A stretch of DNA of 64,000 bases, taken from Fodinicurvata sp. EGI_FJ10296 (GTDB lineage Bacteria; Pseudomonadota; Alphaproteobacteria; DSM-16000; Inquilinaceae). The stretch spans positions 689,045-753,044 of the forward strand of contig NZ_JBFCVL010000001.1 in the NCBI RefSeq assembly GCF_040712075.1. The letters run 5' to 3'. A program made the translations under genes and the position numbers. Under the pieces are notes generated by a model. It did not search any database, had not been told where the DNA came from, and worked only from the letters and a program-made list of their open reading frames with translations. How positions within the stretch are numbered: the stretch's first letter is position 1; each line of letters opens with the position of its first letter. Below are positions 1 to 8,522 of this stretch, one piece after another.

Positions 1-134
1 TCCGGAATCTGGGCTGCCGCCGGTGAGACAACAACTGCGGCCGCCAGTACGGCGAAGACCCGGAGCCATGCGGCAGCAGGAATCAATTGCCGAATTCGCG
101 CAGAAATGGGAACACGGATGTTGAAGCGCTGCAT
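1..134 (-). CDS. N-terminus of a probable exported protein (partial, runs off the window)
   Basis: Reading leftward from an ATG at 134-132 gives an open frame to the window edge. Its first ~44 residues look like a Sec signal peptide: an arginine-containing n-region, a hydrophobic core around WLRVFAVLAAAVVVS, and an AAA-Q type cleavage site. The mature protein lies outside the window, so the function is unknown. An in-frame TTG at 86-84 would give a shorter signal peptide of more usual length. Neither start has a clear Shine-Dalgarno site. The gene is divergent from the iminopeptidase, and 135-257 would hold both promoters. Confidence 0.45.
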   Translation of the reverse strand, partial: MQRFNIRVPISARIRQLIPAAAWLRVFAVLAAAVVVSPAAAQIP

Positions 135-257
135 CGGGGGCGACTAAACCTGTCCTGGCAATGGCACGCGAGCGGCACAGAGACAGAATATCTGGTCTCC
201 GTCGCTGGCGTAACCATTTACCGTCTTGAACTTCCTATTGCAAATGCCGGAACGTCG

Positions 258-1208
258 ATGCCCCGTGATGTGATCTTTCCGCCGGTCGACCCTTATGCCA
301 CCGGTTATCTACAGGTCGACGGCCTGCACAGTGTCTATTGGGAGGAGAGCGGCAACCCCGAGGGGACCCCGGTCGTGTTTCTTCACGGTGGGCCCGGTGC
401 CGGTGCGTCCCCGGTCCATCGCCGGTTCTTTGATCCGGCCAGCTATCGCATCGTGATCTTCGACCAGCGCGGTGCCGGGCGTTCCCGGCCGCTGGGGGAA
501 ACCCGCGACAATACCACCGATCATCTGATTGCCGATATGGAGCGGCTTCGGCTGCACCGTGGCATCGACCGATGGCACGTTTTCGGTGGCTCGTGGGGCA
601 GTACGCTTGCTCTGGCCTATGCCCAGAGCCATCCCGACCGCGTAGTATCGCTGGTCGTGCGCGGGATATTCCTGATGCGCCAGTACGAGATCGACTGGTT
701 CCTGTATGGCATGCGCAAGATCTTCCCCGAAGCGTGGCATCGGTTCGTCGCGCATCTGCCGCAGGACGAGCAGGATACGCTGCTGGAATCCTATTATCGG
801 CGGCTGACGTCCCCCGATCCCTCGATCCATATTCCCGCGGCGCGTGCCTGGAGCCTGTACGAAGGCGCCTGTTCGACCCTAATGCCGAGTCCCGACACCA
901 TGGCGCTGGCCGGCAGTGACGATCATGCCGTCGGCCTCGCCCGGCTCGAAGCGCATTATTTCCGCAACAATATGTTCGAGCCTGAAAACCGGTTGCTGGA
1001 CCGTCTGGACCGGATACGGCACATACCAACCGCGATCGTGCAGGGCCGCTACGACATCGTGTGCCCCATCGAGACCGCGGATCGGCTGCATCGGGAATGG
1101 CCCCAGGCGCGCTATGTGGTCGTCAATGACGCCGGCCATTCGGCCATGGAGCCGGGCATCCGATCCGCCCTGGTGGAAGCGACCAGCCGTTTTCGATCGC
1201 TGAAATAG
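258..1208 (+). CDS. pip: Proline iminopeptidase (alpha/beta hydrolase, S33)
   Basis: This 316-residue cytoplasmic enzyme should remove N-terminal proline from peptides. Visible S33 features are the oxyanion segment HGGPGAG, the FDQRGAGRS motif, the nucleophile elbow GGSWGST (Ser), the acidic residue in GRYDIVCP and the catalytic His in NDAGHSAME. The length matches the family. An open frame extends 57 codons upstream, but homology to Pip begins at MPRDVIFPP, so the ATG at 258 is chosen. It is a single gene between a divergent exported-protein gene and chvI. Related S33 hydrolases with other substrates cannot be fully excluded. Confidence 0.9.
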   Translation: MPRDVIFPPVDPYATGYLQVDGLHSVYWEESGNPEGTPVVFLHGGPGAGASPVHRRFFDPASYRIVIFDQRGAGRSRPLGETRDNTTDHLIADMERLRLHRGIDRWHVFGGSWGSTLALAYAQSHPDRVVSLVVRGIFLMRQYEIDWFLYGMRKIFPEAWHRFVAHLPQDEQDTLLESYYRRLTSPDPSIHIPAARAWSLYEGACSTLMPSPDTMALAGSDDHAVGLARLEAHYFRNNMFEPENRLLDRLDRIRHIPTAIVQGRYDIVCPIETADRLHREWPQARYVVVNDAGHSAMEPGIRSALVEATSRFRSLK

Positions 1209-1276
1209 CCGTGTCGTCCGGACCTGTCGCCCGCAGGCGAAAGGGGACCGGGCACGTCCGTCCATTGCTTTGGCCT

Positions 1277-1306
1277 TTGCTCTGGAAGTACCGCCGACGA
1301 TAACAA
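1277..1306 (+). promoter_or_regulatory. Candidate chvI promoter with inverted repeat
   Basis: TTGCTC (1277-1282), an 18-bp spacer and TAACAA (1301-1306) resemble a sigma-70 promoter about 65-95 bp before the chosen chvI start. A perfect inverted repeat, ATAACA-ATA-TGTTAT (1300-1314), overlaps the -10 and could be an operator. Both are sequence resemblance only. Confidence 0.3.
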
Positions 1307-1370
1307 TATGTTATATGCTGACGATCGCCGTCACGTCGATAACTGGCCACCGGACGGAGGAAGAAGAAAA

Positions 1371-2069
1371 TTGTCCCAAACGATTGCCCTGGTGGACGAC
1401 GACAGAAATATTCTGACGTCGGTCTCGATCGCTCTCGAAGCGGAGGGATTCGATGTCCGAACCTATGCCGATGGCGACGAGGCGCATCGCGGTCTGACAG
1501 CGCGGCCCGTCGATCTGGCCGTGCTCGACATCAAGATGCCGCGTATGGACGGAATGGAACTGCTGAAGCGCCTCCGGCAATCGTCGAACATGCCGATCAT
1601 CTTTCTGACCTCGAAGGATGACGAGATCGACGAAGTGCTCGGGCTGCGGATGGGGGCCGACGACTATATCAAAAAGCCGTTCTCGCAGCGTCTGCTGATC
1701 GAGCGGATTCGCGCGCTGCTGCGCCGCCGCGAGCTTGGCGCGGCCGCGGAAGGGGGCGACCCGGATGCGATCATCGTGCGCGGCAATCTGACGCTGGACA
1801 GCAATCGGCATGCATGCCTCTGGAAGGGCGGCGCGATCGACCTGACGGTGACCGAGTTTCTGCTTGTCAATGCCCTGGCGGTCAGGCCGGGCCATGTGAA
1901 AAGCCGGGATCAACTGATGGATGCGGCTTACGGCGAGCACATTTACGTCGATGACCGGACCATCGACAGCCACATCAAGCGGATTCGCAAGAAGTTCAAA
2001 GCAGTTGACGACGATTTCAATCAGATCGAAACGCTCTACGGCGTCGGGTATCGGTATAAGGACGAATAG
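1371..2069 (+). CDS. chvI: Response regulator ChvI (OmpR family)
   Basis: This 232-residue DNA-binding response regulator of the ChvG-ChvI envelope/acid-stress system has an N-terminal receiver (LVDDD acidic pocket, [10 protein letters not shown] phospho-Asp, KPFSQRLL lysine) and a C-terminal winged helix ending [16 protein letters not shown]...GVGYRY. The TTG at 1371 is preferred over an ATG at 1308. GGAGGA lies 9-10 bases before it, and the protein then starts [14 protein letters not shown], matching known ChvI N-termini almost exactly. The kinase gene chvG follows 139 bp downstream, so the pair is probably co-transcribed. In known alphaproteobacteria ChvI controls outer-membrane and exopolysaccharide genes. 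Confidence 0.95.
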   Translation: MSQTIALVDDDRNILTSVSIALEAEGFDVRTYADGDEAHRGLTARPVDLAVLDIKMPRMDGMELLKRLRQSSNMPIIFLTSKDDEIDEVLGLRMGADDYIKKPFSQRLLIERIRALLRRRELGAAAEGGDPDAIIVRGNLTLDSNRHACLWKGGAIDLTVTEFLLVNALAVRPGHVKSRDQLMDAAYGEHIYVDDRTIDSHIKRIRKKFKAVDDDFNQIETLYGVGYRYKDE

Positions 2070-2208
2070 CGAATCCAGGGGAACGCTTTGGATAGCGCCC
2101 GGGCGGGGAGTATCCTGTATCGGCGATGTGGCGCAGCCGCCATTCGTGCCAGCGTCACAGTCCTGCGGATGACGATCGCGGGGATCACGGCCGCCGAGGA
2201 TCACGACA

Positions 2209-4041
2209 ATGGCTGACGGGTCCGCTGAAAGCCGACATGCGGCGACGACCGCCGAACAGGAAACCTGGAGGCGGCGTATCGGCGTCTTTCTCCGGCGCCG
2301 CTTGAATGCCGGGACCGGAACACCGGAGGATCCCTCGTCCACCGGGGTTGCCTCGACCGATCGGATGGGCGGTCGCGGCCGGGATGCGCCGACCTCGGCC
2401 GCCGGAGAGCGGCCGGACGACACTGCGGCAGGCGATGACTGGGCCGGGCCGCGCGATTATCCGCGGCGGCGGCTGATATCCGTATCAAAGCTGACGGCAC
2501 GGGTGCTGGCGGTCAACATCCTGGCACTGGTCATACTTGTCTCGGGGATATTGTATCTTGGCCAATATGAAGAAGAACTGATTCAGGACGAGTTGGAGTC
2601 GCTGCGCACCGAAGCGCAGATCTTTGCGGGACTGGTTGCTGAAGGCGCGATCGTTGACCGCTTGAGTGATCCGGCCGGTCTCGATCCGGAACTTGGCCGG
2701 CAGATGGTGCGCCGGTTCTATGAAGCGACCGACACCCGCACGCGCCTGTTCGATCCGGACGGCACACTGATCGGCGACAGCCGACTTCTTGTTGGGGGCG
2801 GCGGTCTGGTCGAAGTCGAGCCGCTGCCTGAGGTCGGCAGCGACGGCTGGCTCCGCGCCGCCTTCGACACGCTCTACGGTGTCGTCGTCGGTGCCTTTCC
2901 CGAACGCAAACGCTGGCCGGTTTACGAGGAACTGCCGTTTACCGATGCGGCGCAATATCCGCCCGTTCAGCGTGCCCTTGATGGCAGTCTGGGCCAGCAG
3001 GTGTGGTCGCTCGATCATGGCGGGCAAAAGGTCGGCGTCGCGGTACCGGTCCAGCAGCTTCGGGCCGTGCTGGGTGTCGTGATGCTGACAAGAGATACGA
3101 CGCGTGTCGACCGGACCATCCAGTCGCTGCGCGAGAACATCCTGAAAGTTTTCGGGGTCTCGCTCGGTGTAACGATCCTGCTCTCGATCTATCTCGCCGC
3201 CTCGATCACAGTCCCGATCCGCCGTCTGGCTGCCGGCGCCGATCTTGTTCGTCGAGGGCATGGCCGTCAGCAGGTCATTCCGGATTTCACCCGCAGGCGG
3301 GACGAGATCGGCGAGCTTTCCGGCTCGCTCCGCGACATGACGGCTGCGCTCTGGGCGCGGATGGACGCGATCGAAAGCTTTGCGGCGGATGTGTCCCACG
3401 AAATCAAGAATCCGCTTTCATCGCTGCGGTCGGCGGTGGAGACGACGACGCGGATTCAGGATCCCGAAAAGCTGAAGCGTCTGATGACCATCATCGAGGA
3501 GGACGTTCAGCGTCTGGACCGCCTGATCACCGACATTTCCAATGCCTCACGGCTCGACGCCGAATTGTCGCGCGCCGAAGCCGAGATCGTGGACATGGCC
3601 GAGTTGCTCGACATGCTCGATGGCATGTATCGCGAGACGAGCGAGGATGTTGCGCTGGATGTGCGGGCCGATCAGTCCGTTGACCTCACCGTTCTCGGGC
3701 TGCGCGACCGCCTGGTTCAGGTCCTGCGCAATCTCGTCGCCAACGCGGTGTCGTTCTCGCCGCCTGATGGCCGTGTGGTGCTGAGAAGCTGGCGCGAAGA
3801 CGACATGGTGGTGGTAACGGTCACCGACGATGGTCCCGGCATCCCCGAAGGGAAATTCGAGACCATTTTCGACCGCTTCTACACCGAGCGGCCGGCCGGC
3901 GAGAAATTTGGCACTCATTCGGGACTCGGCCTCAACATTTCCAAGCAGATCGTGCAGGCCCATCACGGCCGCATAACCGCGCGCAACCGGACTGACGGAA
4001 TCGGTGCCGTCTTTCGGGTGGACATACCGGCGGCCCGATAA
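2209..4041 (+). CDS. chvG: Sensor histidine kinase ChvG
   Basis: This 610-residue inner-membrane kinase is the partner of ChvI. A hydrophilic N-terminal tail of about 95 residues precedes TM1 (~97-119). A periplasmic sensor of ~190 residues follows, then TM2 (~314-336), HAMP (~335-388), HisKA with VSHEIKNPLSSLRS (phospho-His397) and a C-terminal ATPase domain (NLVANAVSFSP N-box, DDGPGIP, HSGLGLNISKQIV). The N-terminal cytoplasmic tail is rich in charged residues and Gly/Asp and is longer than I would expect for ChvG. The ATG at 2209 has GAGG upstream. In rhizobia the periplasmic repressor ExoR binds this sensor. No exoR is visible here. Confidence 0.93.
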   Translation: MADGSAESRHAATTAEQETWRRRIGVFLRRRLNAGTGTPEDPSSTGVASTDRMGGRGRDAPTSAAGERPDDTAAGDDWAGPRDYPRRRLISVSKLTARVLAVNILALVILVSGILYLGQYEEELIQDELESLRTEAQIFAGLVAEGAIVDRLSDPAGLDPELGRQMVRRFYEATDTRTRLFDPDGTLIGDSRLLVGGGGLVEVEPLPEVGSDGWLRAAFDTLYGVVVGAFPERKRWPVYEELPFTDAAQYPPVQRALDGSLGQQVWSLDHGGQKVGVAVPVQQLRAVLGVVMLTRDTTRVDRTIQSLRENILKVFGVSLGVTILLSIYLAASITVPIRRLAAGADLVRRGHGRQQVIPDFTRRRDEIGELSGSLRDMTAALWARMDAIESFAADVSHEIKNPLSSLRSAVETTTRIQDPEKLKRLMTIIEEDVQRLDRLITDISNASRLDAELSRAEAEIVDMAELLDMLDGMYRETSEDVALDVRADQSVDLTVLGLRDRLVQVLRNLVANAVSFSPPDGRVVLRSWREDDMVVVTVTDDGPGIPEGKFETIFDRFYTERPAGEKFGTHSGLGLNISKQIVQAHHGRITARNRTDGIGAVFRVDIPAAR

Positions 4042-4138
4042 CCGGCCGATAAGCGTGAGCGTGGCAAATGGCTGGCCGACAGGGCAAAGCGGCGACAGCT
4101 GATTGACAGGGGGGAGGCGCGCGGCCAAGTTCGTCACG

Positions 4139-4741
4139 ATGGATACCATGCATGCGACCTGCGTTTCCGTTTTCGGCGACCGCTTGTCGGGTTGCCTGTT
4201 GCTCGGTCCGTCCGGGTCGGGGAAATCCGATCTGGCCGTGCGCCTCATCGACGGCGGCGGTACGCTGGTCGCCGACGATCGCGTAATCATAACCGCCCGC
4301 GATGGCCTGGCAACCGCCGCGCCGCCGCCCTTGCTGGCGGGCCTGCTGGAGATCAGGGGTCTTGGTGTCATGACCGTTCCGTTCCTGGGCGAGGCCGATA
4401 TCCGTCTGCTCGTGTGCCTGACGAACGCTGACGATATCGAACGGATGGCGCCGATCACGAGCCAGCATCTCAATGGCGTCGACATACCCTGTCTGCTGGT
4501 GGATGCCTCGAAGGCATCGGCGGCGGCGCGGGTGCGCTGGGCGGTGCGCCGAGTATTGGCATACGGCACCCTGAATAGTGTAAAGACGCTTGTGCCGAAG
4601 CCGGCGGCGGAATCGGGGCCGGCGCCGGATAATGAGCGGGACCGATCCGCAGACGGAACCGAATGCGGCGTTGGCGTGGGGCCCGGGCCGGAATCTCGGC
4701 CAGAATCCGGTCCGGAAGATAATGAGGATCGCGATGGTTGA
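4139..4741 (+). CDS. hprK: HPr kinase/phosphorylase, short alphaproteobacterial form
   Basis: HprK phosphorylates HPr on its regulatory serine. This ~200-residue protein contains only the catalytic domain: Walker A GPSGSGKSD, the acidic LVADDRV segment and the family signature LEIRGLGVMTV. It lacks the N-terminal domain of Firmicutes HprK, as is usual in alphaproteobacteria. After the conserved core (to about YGTLN) there is a ~50-residue low-complexity acidic tail. The start is uncertain: ATG 4139, ATG 4148 (MHATCVSV) and TTG 4103 are all in frame, and the GGGGGGAGG at ~4109-4117 is too far from either ATG. The 3' end overlaps rapZ by 8 bp. The target, HPr, is encoded two genes on. Confidence 0.9.
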   Translation: MDTMHATCVSVFGDRLSGCLLLGPSGSGKSDLAVRLIDGGGTLVADDRVIITARDGLATAAPPPLLAGLLEIRGLGVMTVPFLGEADIRLLVCLTNADDIERMAPITSQHLNGVDIPCLLVDASKASAAARVRWAVRRVLAYGTLNSVKTLVPKPAAESGPAPDNERDRSADGTECGVGVGPGPESRPESGPEDNEDRDG

Positions 4742-5702
4742 TCGGGCCGCTGATGAGCGCCGGCGCCGGGTGGTGGTGGTAACGGGACTGTCCGGTGCGG
4801 GCATGTCGACGGTGCTGAAGGCTCTGGAGGATCTGGGTCACGAGACGGTTGATAACCTGCCGATCGGGCTGGTCGGGCCGTTCCTGTCGCTTCGCGATGT
4901 CCCCACGGTGCCCGGGCTGGGCACGGATCCGGGACCAGTGGCGCTGACGATCGATGGCCGGACGCGCGGCTTTACCGCACGGGCGCTGGGCGCGGCCGTG
5001 GCGGCGCTCAGGGCCGATCCGGCCCTCGATGTGCGGATGGTGTTCGTCGATTGCGACCGTGAAAAGCTGCTGCAACGGTACACAGAAACACGCCGCCGGC
5101 ACCCGCTGGCCAAGGATCGGCCCGTTGCCGACGGGCTGGTCCTGGAGGAAGCTCTCGTCGGACCTGTACGCGAACATGCGGACCTGTACGTGGATACGTC
5201 CTTGATGACGATCCATGACTTGCGTCGCTATGTTGGCGAGGCACTGGCCGTTGCCGAGGGTCCCTCGGTGGTCGTCACGGTCACCAGTTTTGCCTTCACC
5301 AAGGGGCTTCCGCGCGAAGCCGATCTCGTGTTCGATGTCCGGTTCATGGACAATCCCCATTGGGATCCGGATCTGCGGCCGTTGACCGGCACCGATCCGC
5401 GTGTGGCGGCGCGCGTCGAGGCGGACAAGGACTTCACGGCGTTTTTCGACGGTCTGACGGCGATGTTGGGGCCGCTGCTGCCCCGGTACAATCGGGAGGG
5501 AAAGAGCTATCTGACGATCGCCATCGGCTGTACAGGTGGCAAACACCGGTCGGTGGTCGTCGCAGGGCGGCTCGGGTCATGGTTCGAGGATAGTGGGTAC
5601 CGCACGACGGTCGTGCATCGGGATATGCCGATGGTCTCCGGCCCCGATGGTACGCCCACGCCGGGAAATCCTCCGAATTCGGACATTCCGCGCGGGATCT
5701 GA
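4734..5702 (+). CDS. rapZ: RapZ/YvcJ-family nucleotide-binding protein, Walker A lysine replaced
   Basis: This 322-residue protein belongs to the RapZ family (RNase adapter controlling GlmS synthesis in E. coli; YvcJ in Bacillus). The C-terminal domain is well conserved: VTSFAFTKGLPREADLV, RFMDNPHW, and the binding motif GCTGGKHRSV. In the N-terminal P-loop the segment reads GLSGAGMST, with methionine (residue 24) where the Walker A lysine is expected. The neighbouring ALEDLG-ETVDNLPI motif is intact. The ATG at 4734 has TGAGGA upstream and overlaps the end of hprK. It sits in the hprK-PTS operon, consistent with a signalling role. Confidence 0.92.
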   Translation: MVDRAADERRRRVVVVTGLSGAGMSTVLKALEDLGHETVDNLPIGLVGPFLSLRDVPTVPGLGTDPGPVALTIDGRTRGFTARALGAAVAALRADPALDVRMVFVDCDREKLLQRYTETRRRHPLAKDRPVADGLVLEEALVGPVREHADLYVDTSLMTIHDLRRYVGEALAVAEGPSVVVTVTSFAFTKGLPREADLVFDVRFMDNPHWDPDLRPLTGTDPRVAARVEADKDFTAFFDGLTAMLGPLLPRYNREGKSYLTIAIGCTGGKHRSVVVAGRLGSWFEDSGYRTTVVHRDMPMVSGPDGTPTPGNPPNSDIPRGI

Positions 5703-5716
5703 CACGGTGACACAAC

Positions 5717-6193
5717 ATGACGGCGCGGCGCACAAACGACAGCGAGATGGGGCGAAATATGAGCGGTGGAAAGAATGCGGCGGGCAGGATCGGCATGGTG
5801 CTGGTCACTCACGGCCGCCTGGCCTCGGAATTCATCGCAGCCCTGGAGCACGTCGTGGGAGAGCAGACCGGCATGGCCGCGATCTGCATCGGTCCCGACG
5901 ACGATATGGAAGCCCGCCGTGCGGAGATCCTTCAACGGATCGACGAGGTGGATGAAGGGCGCGGTGTCGTGCTGCTGACCGATATGTTCGGCGGGACGCC
6001 CAGCAATCTGGCCATCTCGACGATGGAGCGGGGCAATATCGAGGTTATAGCCGGTATCAATCTGCCGATGCTGATCAAGTTGGCCAGCGTTCGCGGCACA
6101 GAGACGATGGCCGACGCCGTCATGAAGGCGCGCGAGGCGGGGCAGAAATACATCAATGTCGCATCGGCGCTCCTGGCGGAGAGGGACGCATGA
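5717..6193 (+). CDS. PTS EIIA component, mannose/sorbose family (regulatory)
   Basis: A single-domain EIIA(Man)-type protein. The phosphorylatable histidine is in MVLVTHGRLA (His32 if the start is 5717) and the LLTDMFGGTPSN signature is present. No EIIB or EIIC is encoded nearby, so it probably ends the phosphorelay as a regulatory acceptor rather than taking part in sugar uptake, as in other alphaproteobacteria. In-frame ATGs at 5717, 5747 and 5759 are all possible. Family homology begins at GRIGMVLVTHG, so the shorter starts are plausible. The stop overlaps the HPr start (ATGA). Confidence 0.9.
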   Translation: MTARRTNDSEMGRNMSGGKNAAGRIGMVLVTHGRLASEFIAALEHVVGEQTGMAAICIGPDDDMEARRAEILQRIDEVDEGRGVVLLTDMFGGTPSNLAISTMERGNIEVIAGINLPMLIKLASVRGTETMADAVMKAREAGQKYINVASALLAERDA

Positions 6194-6492
6194 CGGCTGG
6201 AAAGGTCGAGAGCTTGAAGGTCGCAAGGGTCGTCCGCACCGTTACGGTATGCAACCAGCGGGGTCTGCATGCCCGGGCCGCCGCCAAATTCGTCAAGACG
6301 GCTGCCCAGTTCTCCGCCGATGTTACCGTCAGCCGATGCGGTCAATCGGTCGGCGGCGGAAGCATCATGGGGCTGATGATGCTGGCGGCCGGCCCGGGTT
6401 GCGAGATCGAGATCGAGGGCGCCGGCGACGGAGCCGCCGAAGCGGTCGAAAGGCTGGTCGAACTGGTCGAACGCGGATTCGACGAGAACTGA
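6190..6492 (+). CDS. ptsH: Phosphocarrier protein HPr
   Basis: This 100-residue HPr carries phosphate from enzyme I to the EIIA. His27 in NQRGLHARAAAKF is the PEP-dependent site. Ser58 in GGGSIMGLMMLAA is the HprK target, and the surrounding IMGLMML is the canonical HprK recognition segment. A ~13-residue N-terminal extension precedes the usual HPr start. ATG overlaps the EIIA stop by 4 bp (ATGA), indicating translational coupling. Presence of both sites together with hprK argues for a regulatory PTS linked to carbon or nitrogen status. Confidence 0.94.
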   Translation: MTAGKVESLKVARVVRTVTVCNQRGLHARAAAKFVKTAAQFSADVTVSRCGQSVGGGSIMGLMMLAAGPGCEIEIEGAGDGAAEAVERLVELVERGFDEN

Positions 6493-6570
6493 TCCCCGAA
6501 ATTCGATCCCTGGCACAGAGCTACCATCCGCTGCCGTACGCAGCCACCGCCGATCCGCAAGAGGCCGCTC

Positions 6571-8349
6571 ATGAGCGATGACCCGAACCCGACCCCATAC
6601 GGGACGATCTATGCCGGCACCGGCGTGTCGCCGGGTATTGCCATTGGCCCGGCGCATCTGGTCGAAACGGGATTGGGCGACCTGCCCCGCTATCACCTGC
6701 CGGAAGAAGATCGGGGGGCGGAGTGCGTCCGGTTCGAGGAGGCGGTGACGACGGCAGTCGGCCAGATCGAGAATATCCGGGTGCGCACGGAATCGATTCC
6801 CGGCGAAGGTGGGCGCGACGTCGGCCATCTTATGGATGCGCATTTGAGCATGCTCAAGGGATCGCGGCTCATCCGGGGCGTCGAGCACCGGATACGGGAC
6901 GAGGGTCTGAATGCCGAGGCTGCCGTCCAGGCTGAGACAGCGGCCATCCGCGCCCGATTCGAGGCCATCGACGACCCGTATCTGGCGGCCCGGATCCAGG
7001 ATATCCGCGACGTCGCCGGGCGTCTGATCCGGGCCCTGACCGGCCAGCGGTATCGCGCTTTCGGCAAATTGCCGGCGGGCAGCATCATCATTGCGGACGA
7101 AATCACACCGGCCGATACGGCTTTGATGCGTCCCGAACAGGTCGCCGGATTCGCGACCCTGACCGGCGGCGCACAGGGGCATACGGCGATCATGGCACGG
7201 TCGCTCGGCATCCCGGCGGTGCTCGGCGCCGAGGGGCTTTCGAGCGGTGTCGTTTCCGGCGATACCGTCATCGTCGACGGGTCAGCCGGCAGGATCATCG
7301 TCAATCCGCCTGCCGATGTCCTCGCCCGGTACCGCGACAGCCAGAGCCTGGACCGTCGCGCCCGGAACCGGCTTCGCTCGTTGATCGGCGTGCCTTCGCA
7401 ATCTCGCGACGGGACGGCGTTCGATCTGATGATCAATATCGAACTGCCGTGGGAAGTGCAGTCCGTCGCCTCACTCGATGCCGCCGGAGTCGGCCTGCTT
7501 CGAACAGAATTCCTGTTCATGAATCGCGACGATATTCCCGACGAGGAAGAGCAGACCGCCGTTCTGCAATCGATCGTCGAGGGGGCAGAGGGCCGGCCGG
7601 TTACCATACGGACACTGGATGCGGGCGGCGAAAAGCTGGTCGGCGCGCTGGGGCGCCCCGGGGCGCCGTCGCCAAACCCGGCGCTCGGGCTGCGGGCGGT
7701 GCGCCTGTCGCTACGGCATGCCGGATTGTTGACCAGCCAGCTTTCCGCGATATTGCGCGCTGCCGCGCTGGGGCCGGTGCGCATTCTCCTGCCCATGGTC
7801 ATCGCGCCGCAGGAAGTAAGCGACGTTCGCAACGCACTGAACCGCTGTCATGCCGCCCTCAAGGCGCGGGGTGAAGCCGTTCCCGACGCGCCGCCGCCGC
7901 TCGGCGCCATGATCGAGGTGCCCGGTGCGGCGGTGACGGCGGATATCCTTGCGCAGTGCTGCGATTTTCTGGCGCTCGGCACCAACGATCTGACGCAGTA
8001 CACGCTTGCCGCCGACCGCGCCGACGACAGCGTCGCCGCGTTGTACGATCCGTTGCATCCGGCCGTCCTGCGGCTGATCGCAATGGTTGCCGACGCTGCC
8101 GGCCGGGCTGGACGTCCGCTCAGCCTGTGCGGTGAAATGGCCGGCGATCCGAGGATGCTCCCGCTGCTGGCCGGAATGGGGCTGACGTCGCTGTCCATGG
8201 CGCCCGGCAGTCTGTTGCCGGTGAAGGAGCGTCTGCTGCGCCTCGATCTCCCGTCGGCCCGGCAGAGAGTGGCCGATATCCTTGCCCAGACGGACCGCAC
8301 CAGAATCGGGGTGTTGCTGGACGACTTCAACGATGCCGTGTCGGCCTGA
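6571..8349 (+). CDS. ptsI: PTS enzyme I (phosphoenolpyruvate-protein phosphotransferase)
   Basis: This 592-residue enzyme takes phosphate from PEP and passes it to HPr. The order is the N-terminal HPr-binding domain, the swivelling His domain with GGAQGHTAIMARSLGIPAV (His204), then the PEP-binding barrel (LLRTEFLFMNRDDIPDEEEQ, IRTLDAGGEK, FLALGTNDLTQYTLAADR, LCGEMAGDP). There is no GAF domain, so this is the ptsI rather than the ptsP form. The residues before the His read AQG instead of the common TSH, which is a conservative family variation. It is the last gene of the hprK-rapZ-EIIA-ptsH run, 78 bp after ptsH. Confidence 0.95.
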   Translation: MSDDPNPTPYGTIYAGTGVSPGIAIGPAHLVETGLGDLPRYHLPEEDRGAECVRFEEAVTTAVGQIENIRVRTESIPGEGGRDVGHLMDAHLSMLKGSRLIRGVEHRIRDEGLNAEAAVQAETAAIRARFEAIDDPYLAARIQDIRDVAGRLIRALTGQRYRAFGKLPAGSIIIADEITPADTALMRPEQVAGFATLTGGAQGHTAIMARSLGIPAVLGAEGLSSGVVSGDTVIVDGSAGRIIVNPPADVLARYRDSQSLDRRARNRLRSLIGVPSQSRDGTAFDLMINIELPWEVQSVASLDAAGVGLLRTEFLFMNRDDIPDEEEQTAVLQSIVEGAEGRPVTIRTLDAGGEKLVGALGRPGAPSPNPALGLRAVRLSLRHAGLLTSQLSAILRAAALGPVRILLPMVIAPQEVSDVRNALNRCHAALKARGEAVPDAPPPLGAMIEVPGAAVTADILAQCCDFLALGTNDLTQYTLAADRADDSVAALYDPLHPAVLRLIAMVADAAGRAGRPLSLCGEMAGDPRMLPLLAGMGLTSLSMAPGSLLPVKERLLRLDLPSARQRVADILAQTDRTRIGVLLDDFNDAVSA

Positions 8350-8412
8350 TCCCGGCACGCGCAAACGTACCCGTGACATGCGATTCACGATGTTGCAGCG
8401 CGGGGGCGTTCG

Positions 8413-8441
8413 TTGACTTGTCGGGGCCGAGCGGGTACATC
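8413..8441 (+). promoter_or_regulatory. Candidate sdh operon promoter
   Basis: TTGACT (8413-8418), a 17-bp spacer and TACATC (8436-8441) form a sigma-70-like promoter about 150 bp upstream of sdhC. The -35 is near consensus and the -10 is weak. The long leader that would result contains the palindrome at 8462-8479 and the G-tract repeats at 8523-8561. Confidence 0.4.
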
Positions 8442-8461
8442 TGTCGACATATTTCCGGGAT

Positions 8462-8479
8462 GGCGGCATGCATGCCGCC
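8462..8479. promoter_or_regulatory. Perfect 18-bp palindrome in the sdh leader
   Basis: GGCGGCATGCATGCCGCC is a perfect inverted repeat with 9-bp arms and no spacer. It starts 20 bp after the candidate -10 box, so it would sit just downstream of the transcription start, a common place for a repressor operator. It could instead act as an RNA element, although with no spacer a hairpin would lose its central pairs. No regulator can be named from sequence alone. Confidence 0.4.
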
Positions 8480-8522
8480 CTGGTATCCCGTCCGGCAAGT
8501 AGGCTTGGGCAGGTTACGGGGT

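Noticed and set aside
87..257. Extended N-terminus for the iminopeptidase
   Set aside because: The upstream residues show no S33 homology and overlap the divergent signal-peptide gene.
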